From the IMG/VR virus record IMGVR_UViG_3300030202_002133, positions 1-42,971 of that record: 42,971 nucleotides of DNA, one strand, 5' to 3'. The translations under genes and the position numbers were made by a program. This document shows, piece by piece, positions 12,669 to 22,296 of the stretch. Below the pieces are notes generated by a model. The model was not told where the DNA came from. It was given only the letters and a program-made list of their open reading frames with translations, and made no database searches. Source of the DNA: a virus. Position 1 is the stretch's first letter. Each line of letters opens with the position of its first letter.

Positions 12669-13502
12669 ATGGCAAAATATTTCACAGTAAAGGTGGTACC
12701 AGTTGTACCCGCTAGTAAACAAGTGGCTTTTAACTCAAAAGATGTTCTTTTTGACTGGGTCTCTTTTCAAGTGCCTAGAGGCGCCAATAAATTAATATCC
12801 GCAACAGCAACCTTAAGAGGTACTAATGGTGGTACACAAGCGGCAAAAGATATAGACTTGTTTTTTGCAAAATCAATAAATGGCGCGGCACCAGCAACGC
12901 TAGGAACTGTAAACTCAACAATGACAGCTATTCCAGCTGTATCAAACCATTTAATTGGTTTTACAAAATTTGACAATAACGATTTTGGCGCGAGTTGTTT
13001 TGATTACCTTTCAATAGTATCTACTGGTAGTGGTGCTGCTGCTAGTAATATACCCGCTTTAGTGCTAGAGGGTGAGCATGCTTTTGGTGATAACGTGGGT
13101 TATGATACGTTATATATCGGTGGTGGCGCGGGTGGTACTCTTGATTTTGGTACAGGAGTGGTTACAAGTCAAGCTATTGACGTTAGTGAATTATCAGCTG
13201 CTCAATTAGTAAACGCTGATATAGAAGGAACTGATCCTAGAAACGCTTTTGCTGTTGGTGATATTATTCACGCTACAGATGATATTATTGTAGGTGAGAT
13301 AGAATCTATGGCTGATGCTAATACCATAACATTTAAAGCGGATGGTTCGGCTACAACCTCGCAAAAAGGAGATTACACTGTGCCAGCAGATCTTGCGGCT
13401 TGGAAAATACAAAACGGAGCGGGTGCCGCTGGTGACTTAGGTAGTGGTGATGAGCTTTTTAATATACACCCAATACAAATAATCCTTTGTTTTGAAAAAT
13501 AA
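12669..13502 (+). CDS. beta-rich virion protein candidate
   Basis: 277 residues rich in Ala, Gly, Thr and Asp, with strand-rich sequence and no membrane segment. The N-terminus (KYFTVKVVPVVPASKQ) starts a beta domain. The C-terminal half (about 165-240) contains AFAVGDIIHATDDIIVGEIESMADANTITF, similar in pattern to beta modules in the proteins at 24134 and 35252. A structural or decoration role is likely from composition and position. No family recognised. Confidence 0.65.
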   Translation: MAKYFTVKVVPVVPASKQVAFNSKDVLFDWVSFQVPRGANKLISATATLRGTNGGTQAAKDIDLFFAKSINGAAPATLGTVNSTMTAIPAVSNHLIGFTKFDNNDFGASCFDYLSIVSTGSGAAASNIPALVLEGEHAFGDNVGYDTLYIGGGAGGTLDFGTGVVTSQAIDVSELSAAQLVNADIEGTDPRNAFAVGDIIHATDDIIVGEIESMADANTITFKADGSATTSQKGDYTVPADLAAWKIQNGAGAAGDLGSGDELFNIHPIQIILCFEK

Positions 13503-13527
13503 ATAAAATTAACTTAAATTAAATAAA

Positions 13528-13818
13528 ATGGCAAAAAACACAAGTAAAAAAATTAAAGAACTTAAAGGAATAAAACCCGAAAAAATAACTGATGAGCAGT
13601 TAGAAAAAGTTCAAACGGCAATAAATGGCATCAACAGAGCACAGTTAGAGTTAGGTTCGATGGAGTTGAAAAAACACGAAATGATGCACAATATAGCTGG
13701 TCTTAGAGATAATTTAGTATTATTACAATCTGAGTTTGAAAAAGAATATGGCACCTATGATATTGATGTTAAGGACGGAACAATAAATTACAAGAAAGAT
13801 GTCAAAGCTAATTCGTAA
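13528..13818 (+). CDS. small coiled-coil protein
   Basis: 96 residues, mostly helical: KKIKELKGIKPEKITDEQLE, then QTAINGINRAQLELGSMELKKHEMMHNIAGLRDNLVLLQSEFEKEYG, which has heptad repeats, ending in a short acidic beta tail. It resembles small coiled-coil chaperone-like or core proteins of virions, but there is no diagnostic motif. It overlaps the next gene by 20 nt. Confidence 0.68.
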   Translation: MAKNTSKKIKELKGIKPEKITDEQLEKVQTAINGINRAQLELGSMELKKHEMMHNIAGLRDNLVLLQSEFEKEYGTYDIDVKDGTINYKKDVKANS

Positions 13819-14020
13819 AATTTCCGTAGGTAAAGATTATAAAAATGACGCTATGCACTATGCTGTGGGGCAAGAAGTGTATGGTGGTCATACAATTTGT
13901 GATATAATAGAAGAAGATGAAAAGTACTCTATTTATATTAAAAAGAAAAAAGACGTATTACCTTGGAAGGACTTTAACAAGAATATGGCTGTATCCGTAG
14001 AATATAATCTAGAGTACTAA
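13799..14020 (+). CDS. hypothetical small protein
   Basis: 73 residues, MSKLIRKISVGKDYKNDAMHYAVGQ..., with alternating strands (GHTICDIIEEDEKYSIYIKKKKDVLPW). No family recognised; a small SH3-like barrel is possible. It overlaps the coiled-coil gene at its start and the tandem-GroES gene at its stop (TAATG), so the three are tightly coupled. Confidence 0.68.
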   Translation: MSKLIRKISVGKDYKNDAMHYAVGQEVYGGHTICDIIEEDEKYSIYIKKKKDVLPWKDFNKNMAVSVEYNLEY

Positions 14021-14610
14021 TGAAGAGCGTTTACAACTTTGTTGTAAAGCCAAAAGGAAAAAGATATAACAATACTAAAAAACTAGATGGTGGGGAGTTA
14101 ATTCTTAACACGGAAATATTTAACCATCAGTACATTAATAGAGAAGCTATAGTTATATCAACTCCCATAATTGGTGATACAGATATAAAACCAGGAGATA
14201 CAGTTATAGTGCATCACAACGTGTTTCGTAGATGGCATAACGTGAAGGGTGTTGAGAAGAATAGCAGAAGTTATTTCGATGAAGATACTTACTTTATAAA
14301 CCACGATCAAATTTTTTTATATAAAAGAAAAGATAAGTGGATAGCTCCAAAAGGTTATTGTTTCGTAAAACCTTTAAAAGCAATAGATCAATTTAATATT
14401 GAATCTGAAAAACCACTACAAGGTATTGTTAAGTATTCAGACAGCACGGTTAATATTGGTGATCTAGTTGGTTTTAGACCAAGTAGTGAATATGAGTTTG
14501 TCGTTGATAACGAAAGGCTATATCGAGTTAAATCTAATTTTATTACAATTAAATATGAATATCAAGGAGACGAAGAAGAATATAATCCAAGCTGGGCACA
14601 AAGCGGTTGA
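14020..14610 (+). CDS. tandem GroES-fold protein (putative second co-chaperonin)
   Basis: 196 residues that read as two GroES-like domains. Domain 1 (about 1-104): strand YNFVVKPKGKR, a loop with LDGGELIL at 22-29 in place of GroES GGIVL, an AIVISTP turn, IKPGDTVIVHHNVF at 56-69 (VGDIVIF position) and a closing strand DQIFLYKR. Domain 2 (105-180): GYCFVKPLK, a loop without the hydrophobic tripeptide, LQGIVKYSD, NIGDLVGFRPSSEYEF and RVKSNFITIKYEY. T4 gp31 is a known phage GroES analogue. This protein may form a capped ring with the phage or host GroEL, or have become a structural protein. The fold is inferred from pattern only. Confidence 0.55.
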   Translation: MKSVYNFVVKPKGKRYNNTKKLDGGELILNTEIFNHQYINREAIVISTPIIGDTDIKPGDTVIVHHNVFRRWHNVKGVEKNSRSYFDEDTYFINHDQIFLYKRKDKWIAPKGYCFVKPLKAIDQFNIESEKPLQGIVKYSDSTVNIGDLVGFRPSSEYEFVVDNERLYRVKSNFITIKYEYQGDEEEYNPSWAQSG

Positions 14611-14830
14611 AGAGCTGATTAAAGTAGCGAAGGAAGCAATCGTTGATTCAGACGATGATATATCAGCAGATAGACTTAAGAATGCCGCGGCTACTAAAAA
14701 ACTAGCTATATTTGACGCATTTGAAATACTTAATAGAATACAAGAAGAAGAAAACATTTTGGAAGGTAAAACGCCTGAAGAAAAGAAAGAAAGAGTATTT
14801 AAAGGATTCGCAGAAGGAAGATCTAAATAA
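14555..14830 (+). CDS. terminase small-subunit candidate
   Basis: 91 residues from the ATG at 14555, MNIKETKKNIIQAGHKAVEELIKVAKEAI..., nearly all helical, with a conserved-looking RLKNAAATKKLAIFDAFEILNRIQEEENIL block. An upstream in-frame ATG at 14468 would give an unusual hydrophobic N-terminus and a long overlap, so I reject it. It directly precedes the terminase large subunit (its TAA shares a base with the next ATG). Helical size and position fit a small terminase subunit that recognises phage DNA. Sequence alone does not prove it. Confidence 0.6.
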   Translation: MNIKETKKNIIQAGHKAVEELIKVAKEAIVDSDDDISADRLKNAAATKKLAIFDAFEILNRIQEEENILEGKTPEEKKERVFKGFAEGRSK

Positions 14831-17043
14831 TGTACGAGCAAGATTTATATAAAATAATAGAACCTGTTAAAAAAACAACAATTAGTCGTTTTAATAAAGG
14901 TAAGAAATGGAAATACGGATACAATAAAGAAAATGACATTGTAGTACTATCTCATACTGGGCAAATAGGAGAAATTATAGAAATACAAGGTTTAGCAATA
15001 GCGCTTCCTAAGGTTCCTAAAGATGTGTATAGCAACAGTAAGAACAAATGGGTTAAGCAAGAGTACCCTAAAGAATTACAGCACATAAAAAATATATTTG
15101 ACTGGAGAAGCTACCCAGAAGATAATAAAGAAAAATGGTACGATTATATAGACGAAGAGTTTAAAAGAAGAGAGGAGGGGTTTTGGTTTACTAATAACGG
15201 AAAACCAACATATATAACAGGCACACACTATATGTACTTGCAATGGAGTAAAATAGATGTTGGAGCGCCTGACTTTAGGGAAGCAAATAGATTGTTCTAT
15301 ATATTTTGGGAAGCTTGTAAGGCAGATAAGAGATGTTACGGTATGTGTTACTTAAAGAACAGAAGATCAGGGTTTTCGTTTATGTCATCTGCAGAAACAG
15401 TTAATTTAGCCACTCTTGCAAGTGATAGTAGATATGGTATATTATCTAAAACAGGTGCTGATGCTAAAAAAATGTTTACAGACAAAGTAGTACCAATTAG
15501 TATTAATTATCCATTTTTCTTTAAACCTATTCAAGATGGTATGGATAGGCCAAAGTCAGAGTTAGCATATAGAGTACCGGCTAGTAAGTTTACAAGAAAA
15601 AAAATTACAGCTAACGAAAAGCTAGAAGATATACAAGGGTTAGATACAACTATTGATTGGAAAAACACAGGAGACAATAGTTATGATGGTGAAAAACTAA
15701 ACTTGCTAGTACACGATGAAAGCGGTAAATGGGAAAGACCTGATAATATTTTAAATAACTGGAGAGTTACAAAAACATGTTTACGATTAGGTAGCAGGAT
15801 AGTTGGTAAATGTATGATGGGCTCAACTTCAAATGCTTTAGACAAAGGTGGAGAAAATTTTAAAAAACTATACAATGCCTCAGATGTCACGAAAAGAAAT
15901 AGAAATGGTCAGACAAAGTCTGGTTTATACTCTTTGTTTATCCCAATGGAATGGAACTATGAAGGATTTATTGACCAGTATGGAATTCCAGTCTTTACTA
16001 ACCCTGACGTCGACAGACTTGCACCAGACGGTGAACTAATAGATGTAGGTGTAATAGATAACTGGCAAAATGAAGTTGATGGTCTTAAAGATGACCAAGA
16101 TGGTTTAAATGAGTTTTACCGTCAATTTCCAAGAACAACAGAGCATGCTTTTAGAGATGAAACAAAGGGTAGCATATTTAATCTTGTAAAAATATATGAG
16201 CAGGTAGACTATAATGAAGAAATGTCTAGAACCTTAGGAATTACAAAAGGTAATTTTCAATGGGTAAGTGGCGTTAAGGATTCTCAAGTTATATTTTATC
16301 CAGATCCAAAGGGTAGGTTTAAAGTTAGCTGGGTTCCACCTCAGCAATTACAGAATAGAGTGGTACTTAAAAATGGTATTAAATATCCTGGTAATGAACA
16401 CATGGGAGCGTTTGGTTGTGACTCTTATGATATATCAGGAACCGTAGATGGAGAAGGATCTAAAGGAGCATTGCATGGCTTAACCAGGTTTAGTATGGAG
16501 GACGCTCCTGCGAATAGTTTCTTTTTAGAATACTTATCAAGACCACCTACGGCTGAAATGTTTTTTGAAGACGTTTTAATGGCATTAGTATTTTATGGTA
16601 TGCCAATACTTGCAGAAAATAATAAACCTAGATTATTATACTATTTAAGAAGAAGAGGATATAGAGGTTTTAGTATGAATCGTCCTGATAAAATATGGAA
16701 CAAATTATCCGTAGCAGAAAAAGAAGTAGGTGGTATACCTAACTCAAGTGAAGATATAAAACAAGCTCATGCAGCTGCAATTGAAATGTATATTCAAGAT
16801 CACGTTGGTATAAAACAAGATGGAACTTTTGGTGATTTGTACTTTAATGAATTGCTAAATGATTGGGCAAAGTTTGATATAAACAAAAGAACAAAACACG
16901 ATGCTTCTATAAGTTCTGGTCTAGCTATAATGGCAAACAATAGGCATTTATACGCGCCAAATGCCAAGATAGAAAAACAAAAGTTAAACATAAATATTTC
17001 TAAGTATAGTAATACTGGAAGTAATTCACAAATAATCAAATAA
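14830..17043 (+). CDS. terL: terminase large subunit
   Basis: 737-residue packaging motor and nuclease. The ATPase domain shows a deviant Walker A, LKNRRSGFSFMSS (about 175-187), Walker B LNLLVHDE with D296-E297, and a coupling-type MMGSTSN at 329-335. The C-terminal nuclease carries an acidic cluster, GCDSYDISGTVDGEG, near 528-542. The N-terminal 130 residues include GTHYMYLQW, commonly found before the adenine-binding part in phage terminases. It would drive DNA into the prohead through the portal encoded next, 5 nt downstream. Confidence 0.9.
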   Translation: MYEQDLYKIIEPVKKTTISRFNKGKKWKYGYNKENDIVVLSHTGQIGEIIEIQGLAIALPKVPKDVYSNSKNKWVKQEYPKELQHIKNIFDWRSYPEDNKEKWYDYIDEEFKRREEGFWFTNNGKPTYITGTHYMYLQWSKIDVGAPDFREANRLFYIFWEACKADKRCYGMCYLKNRRSGFSFMSSAETVNLATLASDSRYGILSKTGADAKKMFTDKVVPISINYPFFFKPIQDGMDRPKSELAYRVPASKFTRKKITANEKLEDIQGLDTTIDWKNTGDNSYDGEKLNLLVHDESGKWERPDNILNNWRVTKTCLRLGSRIVGKCMMGSTSNALDKGGENFKKLYNASDVTKRNRNGQTKSGLYSLFIPMEWNYEGFIDQYGIPVFTNPDVDRLAPDGELIDVGVIDNWQNEVDGLKDDQDGLNEFYRQFPRTTEHAFRDETKGSIFNLVKIYEQVDYNEEMSRTLGITKGNFQWVSGVKDSQVIFYPDPKGRFKVSWVPPQQLQNRVVLKNGIKYPGNEHMGAFGCDSYDISGTVDGEGSKGALHGLTRFSMEDAPANSFFLEYLSRPPTAEMFFEDVLMALVFYGMPILAENNKPRLLYYLRRRGYRGFSMNRPDKIWNKLSVAEKEVGGIPNSSEDIKQAHAAAIEMYIQDHVGIKQDGTFGDLYFNELLNDWAKFDINKRTKHDASISSGLAIMANNRHLYAPNAKIEKQKLNINISKYSNTGSNSQIIK

Positions 17044-17048
17044 TAAAT

Positions 17049-19469
17049 ATGGCAGAGTCTGGCATTAAAAGTTATTTCCCGAGTCAAACAGTTAGCGATG
17101 CTGAAAAGCTAAGCTATGATTATGGTTTGAAAGTAGGTAAAGCAATTGGACAAGAGTGGTTTAATAACAATAGGGGCTATAATAAACATAGAACTAGTAA
17201 AAATAATTTTCATAATTTAAGGTTATACGCTAGAGGTGAGCAGTCTATTAAAAAATATAAGGATGAATTATCTATAAACGGTGATTTGTCCTATTTAAAT
17301 TTAGATTGGAAGCCTGTTCCAATTATCCCTAAATTTGTAGATATAGTGGTTAATGGAATAGCTGAAAGAACATATGATATAAAAGCTTATTCACAAGATC
17401 CATACGGAGTTGCTAAAAGAACAGAGTATATGGAATCTATATTAGGAGATATGGAGACTAAAGAAATGAGTGATTTTGCAATGAAAGCTTTTAATATAAA
17501 TCTTCTTGAAAACGATCCTAGCTCTTTACCGGAATCAAAAGAAGAATTAAGTCTTCACATGCAGATGACATACAAGCAATCTGTAGAACTAGCAGAAGAA
17601 CAAGCTTTAAACGTTTTGTTTGAAGGCAACAACTATGAGTTGACTAAAAAAAGGTTTTATTATGATTTAGCTGTTCTTGGTATTGGTGCTGTTAAAACTT
17701 CTTTTAACACTTCAGAAGGGGTTGTAATAGATTATGTAGATCCTGCTAATCTAGTTTATTCTCATACAGATTCCCCTTATTTTGATGATATTTATTATGT
17801 TGGAGAGGTTAAATCTATTCCAGTAAATGAACTAGCTAAACAATTTCCACATTTAACGGAAAGTGATTTAGAGGATATAATGGCAAATAGATCTAACAAT
17901 ATATCCAACCATAACTCAAGGTATAATTACCACGAGGAAGACAATAATACTATTCAAGTTTTATATTTTAATTATAAAACTTACATGAATGAAGTTTATA
18001 AAATAAAAGAAACAGGAACTGGTGCTGATAAAATTATACCTAAAGACGATTCGTTTAATCCGCCAAAAGAAAAAGAAGGCGGATACAATAAAATATTAAG
18101 ATCTATAGAGTGTTTATATGATGGCGCTATGATTATAGGGACTGACAGGTTATTAAGGTGGGAAATGTCAAGAAATATGATGCGCCCTAAAAGTGATTTT
18201 ACTAAAGTTAAAATGAATTACTCTATAGTTGCTCCTAGAATGTATAATGGTAAAATAGAGTCTTTAGTTAGCAGAATAACTGGTTTTGCCGACATGATTC
18301 AATTAACACATTTAAAACTTCAACAAGTATTATCACGAATGACACCAGATGGCGTTTACTTAGATGCTGATGGTTTAGCTGAAATTGATTTAGGTAACGG
18401 AACTAATTATAGCCCGCAAGAAGCGTTAAATATGTTTTTTCAAACTGGTAGCGTTATAGGTAGGTCTTTTACAAGTGAAGGCGATATGAATCCTGGTAAA
18501 GTGCCTATTCAAGAAATTACATCTGGATCAGGTGGTAACAAAATGCAAGCTCTTATTGGTAATTACAATTACTATTTACAAATGATAAGAGATGCTACTG
18601 GACTAAACGAAGCAAGAGATGGTAGCATGCCAGATAAAAATGCTTTGGTAGGTATACAAAAAATGGCAGCAGCAAATAGTAACACGGCTACAAGACACAT
18701 ATTACAAGCGGGGTTATATTTAACATCTTCGGTGGCTGAATGCTTGTCACTTAGAATTTCTGATATTATAGAGCACTCCCCAACTAAAGATGCTTTTATT
18801 CAAGCTATAGGTGCCCATAACATTGCAACGTTAGAAGAAATGAAAGAATTACATCTTTATGATTTTGGTATATTTATAGAGTTAATGCCAGATGAAGAGG
18901 AGAAAGCTATGCTTGAAAATAATATTCAAATGGCGTTACAACAACAAAGTATAGAGTTAGAAGATGCTATTGATCTAAGAGATGTAAGAAACGTAAAATT
19001 AGCTAATCAATTATTAAAAGTACGTAGAAAGAAAAAAGAAGACAAAGATAGAAGGCTTCAAATGGAAAACATTCAAGCTCAAACAAAATCTAACTCAGAG
19101 TCAGCTCAAGCGGCAGCTCAGGCCGAAACTCAAAAAGAACAAAATTTAGCACAAACTAAAGGGCAGTTAGAACAAATAAAATCTAATTTAGAAATTGAAA
19201 AACTAGCCACAGAAGCTGAACTTAAAAAAGAACTAATGGCTTTAGAGTTTCAGTACAACATGAGACTTAAAGGAATTGAAGTTCAGGGCATGAAAGATAG
19301 GGAAAAAGAAAAAGAAAATCGTAAAGACGAAAGAACAAAAATACAAGCTACACAACAATCAGAAATGATTGAACAAAGAAATAGTGGAAAACCACCTAAA
19401 AACTTTGAATCTACTGGTAATGATATGTTAGGCGGGGGATTTGATTTAGGTAGTTTTGAACCTAGTTAA
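17049..19469 (+). CDS. portal protein
   Basis: 806 residues, starting MAESGIKSYFPSQTVSDAEKL, immediately after the terminase. The central part (VDPANLVYSHTDSPYFDD at about 235-252; ATGLNEARDGSMPDKNALVGIQKMAAANSN around 517-546) is typical of large portal proteins, where the clip and stem precede a long helical crown. The last 150 residues are a Gln/Glu/Lys coiled coil, probably the barrel or crown. It forms the dodecameric vertex for DNA entry and exit. The large size fits podovirus-type or crAss-like portals. Confidence 0.85.
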   Translation: MAESGIKSYFPSQTVSDAEKLSYDYGLKVGKAIGQEWFNNNRGYNKHRTSKNNFHNLRLYARGEQSIKKYKDELSINGDLSYLNLDWKPVPIIPKFVDIVVNGIAERTYDIKAYSQDPYGVAKRTEYMESILGDMETKEMSDFAMKAFNINLLENDPSSLPESKEELSLHMQMTYKQSVELAEEQALNVLFEGNNYELTKKRFYYDLAVLGIGAVKTSFNTSEGVVIDYVDPANLVYSHTDSPYFDDIYYVGEVKSIPVNELAKQFPHLTESDLEDIMANRSNNISNHNSRYNYHEEDNNTIQVLYFNYKTYMNEVYKIKETGTGADKIIPKDDSFNPPKEKEGGYNKILRSIECLYDGAMIIGTDRLLRWEMSRNMMRPKSDFTKVKMNYSIVAPRMYNGKIESLVSRITGFADMIQLTHLKLQQVLSRMTPDGVYLDADGLAEIDLGNGTNYSPQEALNMFFQTGSVIGRSFTSEGDMNPGKVPIQEITSGSGGNKMQALIGNYNYYLQMIRDATGLNEARDGSMPDKNALVGIQKMAAANSNTATRHILQAGLYLTSSVAECLSLRISDIIEHSPTKDAFIQAIGAHNIATLEEMKELHLYDFGIFIELMPDEEEKAMLENNIQMALQQQSIELEDAIDLRDVRNVKLANQLLKVRRKKKEDKDRRLQMENIQAQTKSNSESAQAAAQAETQKEQNLAQTKGQLEQIKSNLEIEKLATEAELKKELMALEFQYNMRLKGIEVQGMKDREKEKENRKDERTKIQATQQSEMIEQRNSGKPPKNFESTGNDMLGGGFDLGSFEPS

Positions 19470-19470
19470 A

Positions 19471-19497
19471 GTTTATTAATTATTATTATATTATATT
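19471..19497 (+). promoter_or_regulatory. AT-rich leader shared with gene at 22319
   Basis: GTTTATTAATTATTATTATATTATATT directly before the ATG. Nearly the same leader (TTTATTAATT, then TATATTATATT) lies before the gene at 22319. Such reuse suggests a late promoter or translation-enhancing leader rather than chance. Confidence 0.35.
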
Positions 19498-20709
19498 ATG
19501 GAAGAAAAAAACGAAAACGTAGTTGAAGAAACTACACAAAACCAACAAGATCCAGGTGATGAAAACGTGGTAAAAGTTGATGAAAGTAAATTTGAGTCTG
19601 CTGGAGATGACAGCGTTATTAAGGTAGATTTAAGTAAACCACCAAAACCAATAGAAAATGAAACTAAAGAAGATAACGCTGACGACAGCGGAGTGGTTGC
19701 AGAGTCTGAAAATGCCGAGCCCACAGAAAAACAAGAAGAAATACAACCGGAAGCTGAAACACAAGAAACAGCAATATTAGAAGAAATTACTGAAAGTTCT
19801 ACTGAAGAACAAGTTGCAGAGGTAGAAGAGCAAATAGAAGAGGCTGTGGCAGAAGCTGAGGCTACTGGAAAACCACTACCAGAAAACATTCAAGATTTAA
19901 TAAACTTTATGGATGATACCGGTGGAGATTTAAATGACTATGTAAAGCTTAATCAAGATTACGGGAAAATGGGTGATCAAGACTTGTTATACGAATATTA
20001 TAAGCAAACAAAACCTCATTTAGATAATGAAGAAATTAACTTCCTTATGGAAGATCAATTCTCTTACGACGAAGAAGTTGACGACGATAGAGACATACGT
20101 AGAAAAAAATTAGCGTTAAAAGAGCAAGTTGCCAACGCTAAAAGCCACCTAGACGGGCAAAAGTCTAAATACTATAATGAAATCAAAGCTGGTTCAAAGC
20201 TCACGAGTGAGCAACAGAAAGCAGTTGATTTTTTTAATAGATACAACAAGGAAACAGAGGAGGTAAACAAGTCTGCTGAATTAAATAGAAATAGTTTTAT
20301 GAAAAAAACCAACGAGGTTTTTAGCGACAGATTCAAAGGTTTTGAATATAATGTTGGAGAAAAAAATTATAGATTTAATATTAAAGACGTGGAGAAAGTT
20401 AAATCAGAACAAAGTGATATTAATCAATTCATGGCAAAGTTTGTCAATGAAGATTCTACTTTGAAAGACGCTAATAAATACCACAAAGCTTTATTTACAG
20501 CAGCAAACACCGATGCTATTGCAAAGCATTTTTATGAGCAAGGCAAGGCTGACGCTATAAAAGATAGCGTTGCTAAAGCCAAGAACATAGACATGGACCC
20601 AAGACAGTCTCACAAAACAATAGAAACTGGAGGGTTAAAATTTAAAGTGCTAGGTGATAATTCTTCTGATTTTAAGTTTAAGATCAACAAAAACAAATTC
20701 AAAAATTAA
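19498..20709 (+). CDS. scaffolding protein candidate
   Basis: 403 residues, very acidic and disordered for the first 130 (runs of Glu, Asp and Thr, e.g. EEKNENVVEETTQNQQDPGD), then helical charged segments (AKSHLDGQKSKYYNEIKAGS) and a basic C-terminus ending FKFKINKNKFKN. An acidic helical protein with a basic C-terminal tail placed between portal and capsid genes fits a scaffolding protein, whose basic tail would bind the capsid protein. No protease motif seen. Assigned from composition and position only. Confidence 0.72.
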   Translation: MEEKNENVVEETTQNQQDPGDENVVKVDESKFESAGDDSVIKVDLSKPPKPIENETKEDNADDSGVVAESENAEPTEKQEEIQPEAETQETAILEEITESSTEEQVAEVEEQIEEAVAEAEATGKPLPENIQDLINFMDDTGGDLNDYVKLNQDYGKMGDQDLLYEYYKQTKPHLDNEEINFLMEDQFSYDEEVDDDRDIRRKKLALKEQVANAKSHLDGQKSKYYNEIKAGSKLTSEQQKAVDFFNRYNKETEEVNKSAELNRNSFMKKTNEVFSDRFKGFEYNVGEKNYRFNIKDVEKVKSEQSDINQFMAKFVNEDSTLKDANKYHKALFTAANTDAIAKHFYEQGKADAIKDSVAKAKNIDMDPRQSHKTIETGGLKFKVLGDNSSDFKFKINKNKFKN

Positions 20710-20729
20710 CAATTTAAAATTATTACAAA

Positions 20730-22244
20730 ATGGCAATTACAAGTGCAACGGCTGCAAATTTGACACCTTCACCGGTGAAAAAAGCGCTAGCTAGCAATTA
20801 CATGGACTTCGCTGGAGGTACTAATGGATGGGCAGATCAATATCTACCAGACGTTATGGCTAAAGAGGCAGAAGCTTATGGAAACAGAACGATGGCAGGA
20901 TTCCTAAGACAAGTTGGTGCTGAGGAAGCAATGCAAGGAGACCAAGTTATTTGGTCAGAACAAGGTAGATTACACCTAGCTTACAAAGGTCACGTAGACG
21001 CATCTGCGAATACTGGAGCTACTGTTGGTGGTGTTTCTGCAACAAACGCGGGTGGTGTTCTAGAAATAGAGCAAGACATCGATGGTAGAGCAATAACTAC
21101 AACGCATGGTATTAGACAAAATGATATTTTATTAATCGCTGATTCTAATACTACAGCTACAGTTTTAGTAACTTCTGACCCTGTTGGATCAGAAACTTTT
21201 GACGTAGTTCTTTATGACGCTGGAAATGACACAGCAACTTTAGCAAACGCTGGTTTTGCTGCTGGATCTGATGGTGACACTACTTTAACTATATTAGTTA
21301 TTGGTTCTGAATTTAAGAAAGGGGACAATGGTAGAACTGGACAAAACGAACCAGATCACAAAACTTATTCTAACAAACCAATTATCTTAAAAGATAAATA
21401 TGCTGTATCAGGTTCTGATACTGCTCAAATTGGTTGGGTAGAAGTTTCTAGTGAAGATGGTACTGGAGGTTACTTATGGTATGTTAAAGCTGAAGCTGAA
21501 ACTAGAATGAGATTTAACGATTACTTAGAAATGTCAATGTTGGAAACTATTCCAACTGATTCTTCTTCATCTTTAGTTGACTCTTTCTTAGGTAACACTG
21601 GTGGTGCTGATGGTACTACTGGTCACCAAGGTCTGTTTAACGCTATTTCAACTAGAGGTAATCAAACTTCTGGTGTTACTGGTGTTAACGCTGCTACTGA
21701 TTTAGCTGAGTTTGACGCTATTTTAGCAGAGCTTGATAAGAATGGTGGTATTGAAGAAAACATGATGTTTGTAAATAGAGCTACTGCTTTAGCAATAGAT
21801 GACATGTTAGCTTCTATGAATTCTTACGGAGCTGGTGGTACTTCTTACGGAGTATTTGACAACTCAGAAGACATGGCATTAAACTTAGGATTCTCAGGAT
21901 TCCGTAGAGGTTCTTACGATTTCTATAAGTCTGATTGGAAATATTTAAACCAGTTAGACGGAAGAGGTGGTATAAACGCTACTGATACGGTTAATGCAAT
22001 TAGAGGAGTTATGGTACCAGCTGGTACATCTTCAGTATATGACCAAATGTTAGGTAGAAACTTAACACGTCCGTTTTTACACGTTAGATATAGAGCTTCA
22101 CAAACTGATGACAGATACCTAAAAACTTGGGTTACTGGTTCGGTTGGAGCTGCTACTTCTGATTTAGATGCGATGGAGGTACATTATTTATCTGAAAGAT
22201 GTTTAGTTACTCAAGGAGCGAACAATTTCTTCTTAATGAACTAA
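20730..22244 (+). CDS. major capsid protein
   Basis: 504 residues directly after the scaffold candidate. Recognisable regions: EAEAYGNRTMAGFLRQVGAEEAMQGDQVIWSEQGR near 48-82 (N-arm and E-loop region), a Thr/Asp/Val-rich inserted beta domain around 105-200, and a C-terminal part ending CLVTQGANNFFLMN. Thr/Ala/Gly composition and codons ending in T suggest high expression. It would form the icosahedral shell (HK97 fold expected). The N-terminus contains LTPSPVKK, a chance or real echo of the small-protein signature. A strong terminator follows. Confidence 0.85.
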   Translation: MAITSATAANLTPSPVKKALASNYMDFAGGTNGWADQYLPDVMAKEAEAYGNRTMAGFLRQVGAEEAMQGDQVIWSEQGRLHLAYKGHVDASANTGATVGGVSATNAGGVLEIEQDIDGRAITTTHGIRQNDILLIADSNTTATVLVTSDPVGSETFDVVLYDAGNDTATLANAGFAAGSDGDTTLTILVIGSEFKKGDNGRTGQNEPDHKTYSNKPIILKDKYAVSGSDTAQIGWVEVSSEDGTGGYLWYVKAEAETRMRFNDYLEMSMLETIPTDSSSSLVDSFLGNTGGADGTTGHQGLFNAISTRGNQTSGVTGVNAATDLAEFDAILAELDKNGGIEENMMFVNRATALAIDDMLASMNSYGAGGTSYGVFDNSEDMALNLGFSGFRRGSYDFYKSDWKYLNQLDGRGGINATDTVNAIRGVMVPAGTSSVYDQMLGRNLTRPFLHVRYRASQTDDRYLKTWVTGSVGAATSDLDAMEVHYLSERCLVTQGANNFFLMN

Positions 22245-22256
22245 TCATTATATTTT

Positions 22257-22296
22257 AAAGAGACTGGGATTAATTTCCCAGTCCCTTTATTTTTAT
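22257..22296 (+). terminator. rho-independent terminator after capsid gene
   Basis: GACTGGGA (22262-22269), loop TTAATT, TCCCAGTC (22276-22283): a perfect 8-bp GC-rich stem followed by CCTTTATTTTT. The AAAG before and CTTT after extend the helix past a mismatch. Placed 12 nt after the capsid stop, it would cut most transcripts there, raising capsid mRNA relative to the genes behind. Confidence 0.85.

Noticed and set aside
14468-14554. Longer start for the terminase small-subunit candidate
   Set aside because: It adds a hydrophobic stretch that is only the shifted reading of the tandem-GroES gene; the ATG at 14555 begins a clean helical protein.
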